Of a stretch of DNA of 6,809 nucleotides, positions 6,792 to 6,809 are shown piece by piece. Position 1 is the first letter of the stretch. Each line of letters opens with the position of its first letter. The DNA comes from Acetobacteraceae bacterium. GTDB lineage: Bacteria; Pseudomonadota; Alphaproteobacteria; Acetobacterales; Acetobacteraceae. Location: contig PKWQ01000100.1 in assembly GCA_003133265.1 (NCBI GenBank), positions 38,259 through 45,067 of the forward strand, read 5' to 3'. The notes beneath the pieces are model-generated. The model was not told where the DNA came from, searched no databases, and worked only from the letters and a program-made list of their open reading frames with translations. A program made the translations under genes and the position numbers.

Positions 6792-6798
6792 GGTTCAT

Positions 6799-6809
6799 GG
6801 CGTCACGCC
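6799..6809. other. Short inverted repeat at the right window edge
   Basis: GGCGT-C-ACGCC is a perfect 5-bp inverted repeat around one base, directly upstream of the ATG at 6798. It may be part of a leader hairpin or an operator, or chance in GC-rich DNA. The promoter region itself lies outside the window. Confidence 0.3.

Noticed and set aside
1..6809. Search for a CRISPR array, tRNA/rRNA genes, insertion sequences, toxin-antitoxin or defence genes
   Set aside because: No repeat-spacer pattern, RNA gene signature, transposase motif or terminal repeat was seen. All sizeable coding capacity is taken up by the transporter operon and its two enzymes.

Overview
The window is a single-direction block of seven genes, all on the minus strand, so it reads right to left. 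It is high-GC (by eye roughly two thirds G+C), almost gap-free, and full of long spurious antisense frames. Family types and codon style suggest a high-GC member of the Pseudomonadota, probably Alphaproteobacteria (Rhodospirillales/Acetobacteraceae-like) or Betaproteobacteria. This assignment comes from sequence style only and is weak.

Layout in transcription order: (1) a secreted type I periplasmic binding protein (5593-6774); (2) a LivH-type permease (4700-5566); (3) a LivM-type permease (3731-4696); (4) a LivG-type ATPase (3009-3734); (5) a LivF-type ATPase (2314-3012); (6) an alpha/beta hydrolase (1290-2135, perhaps starting at 2162); (7) a family III (CaiB/BaiF) CoA-transferase-like protein (about 1-1253) that runs off the left edge just after its conserved C-terminal PLLGEDT motif. 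Genes 3-4 and 4-5 overlap by ATGA, genes 2-3 are 3 nt apart, and the other gaps are 26 to 178 nt, which looks like an operon. The promoter for the first gene would lie beyond the right edge.

Genes 1-5 form a complete branched-chain amino acid type (HAAT/Liv) ABC importer: binding protein, two different membrane subunits and two different ATPases. Importers of this family carry branched-chain amino acids but also urea, amides, aromatic acids and other small carboxylates. The hydrolase and CoA-transferase homologue downstream suggest uptake coupled to catabolism of an organic acid, ester or amide rather than simple amino acid supply. The substrate cannot be read from the sequence.

The least ordinary points are: a CoA-transferase homologue that seems to have Tyr where the catalytic Asp should be; a perfect 21-bp tandem direct repeat with a hairpin in the 178-nt gap between the transporter and the enzyme genes; a LivG with a variant ABC signature; and a binding protein with a Gly/Pro-rich stretch in a pocket region. 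No RNA gene, mobile element, CRISPR array or defence system was found, and I see no clear sign of a wholly new system.
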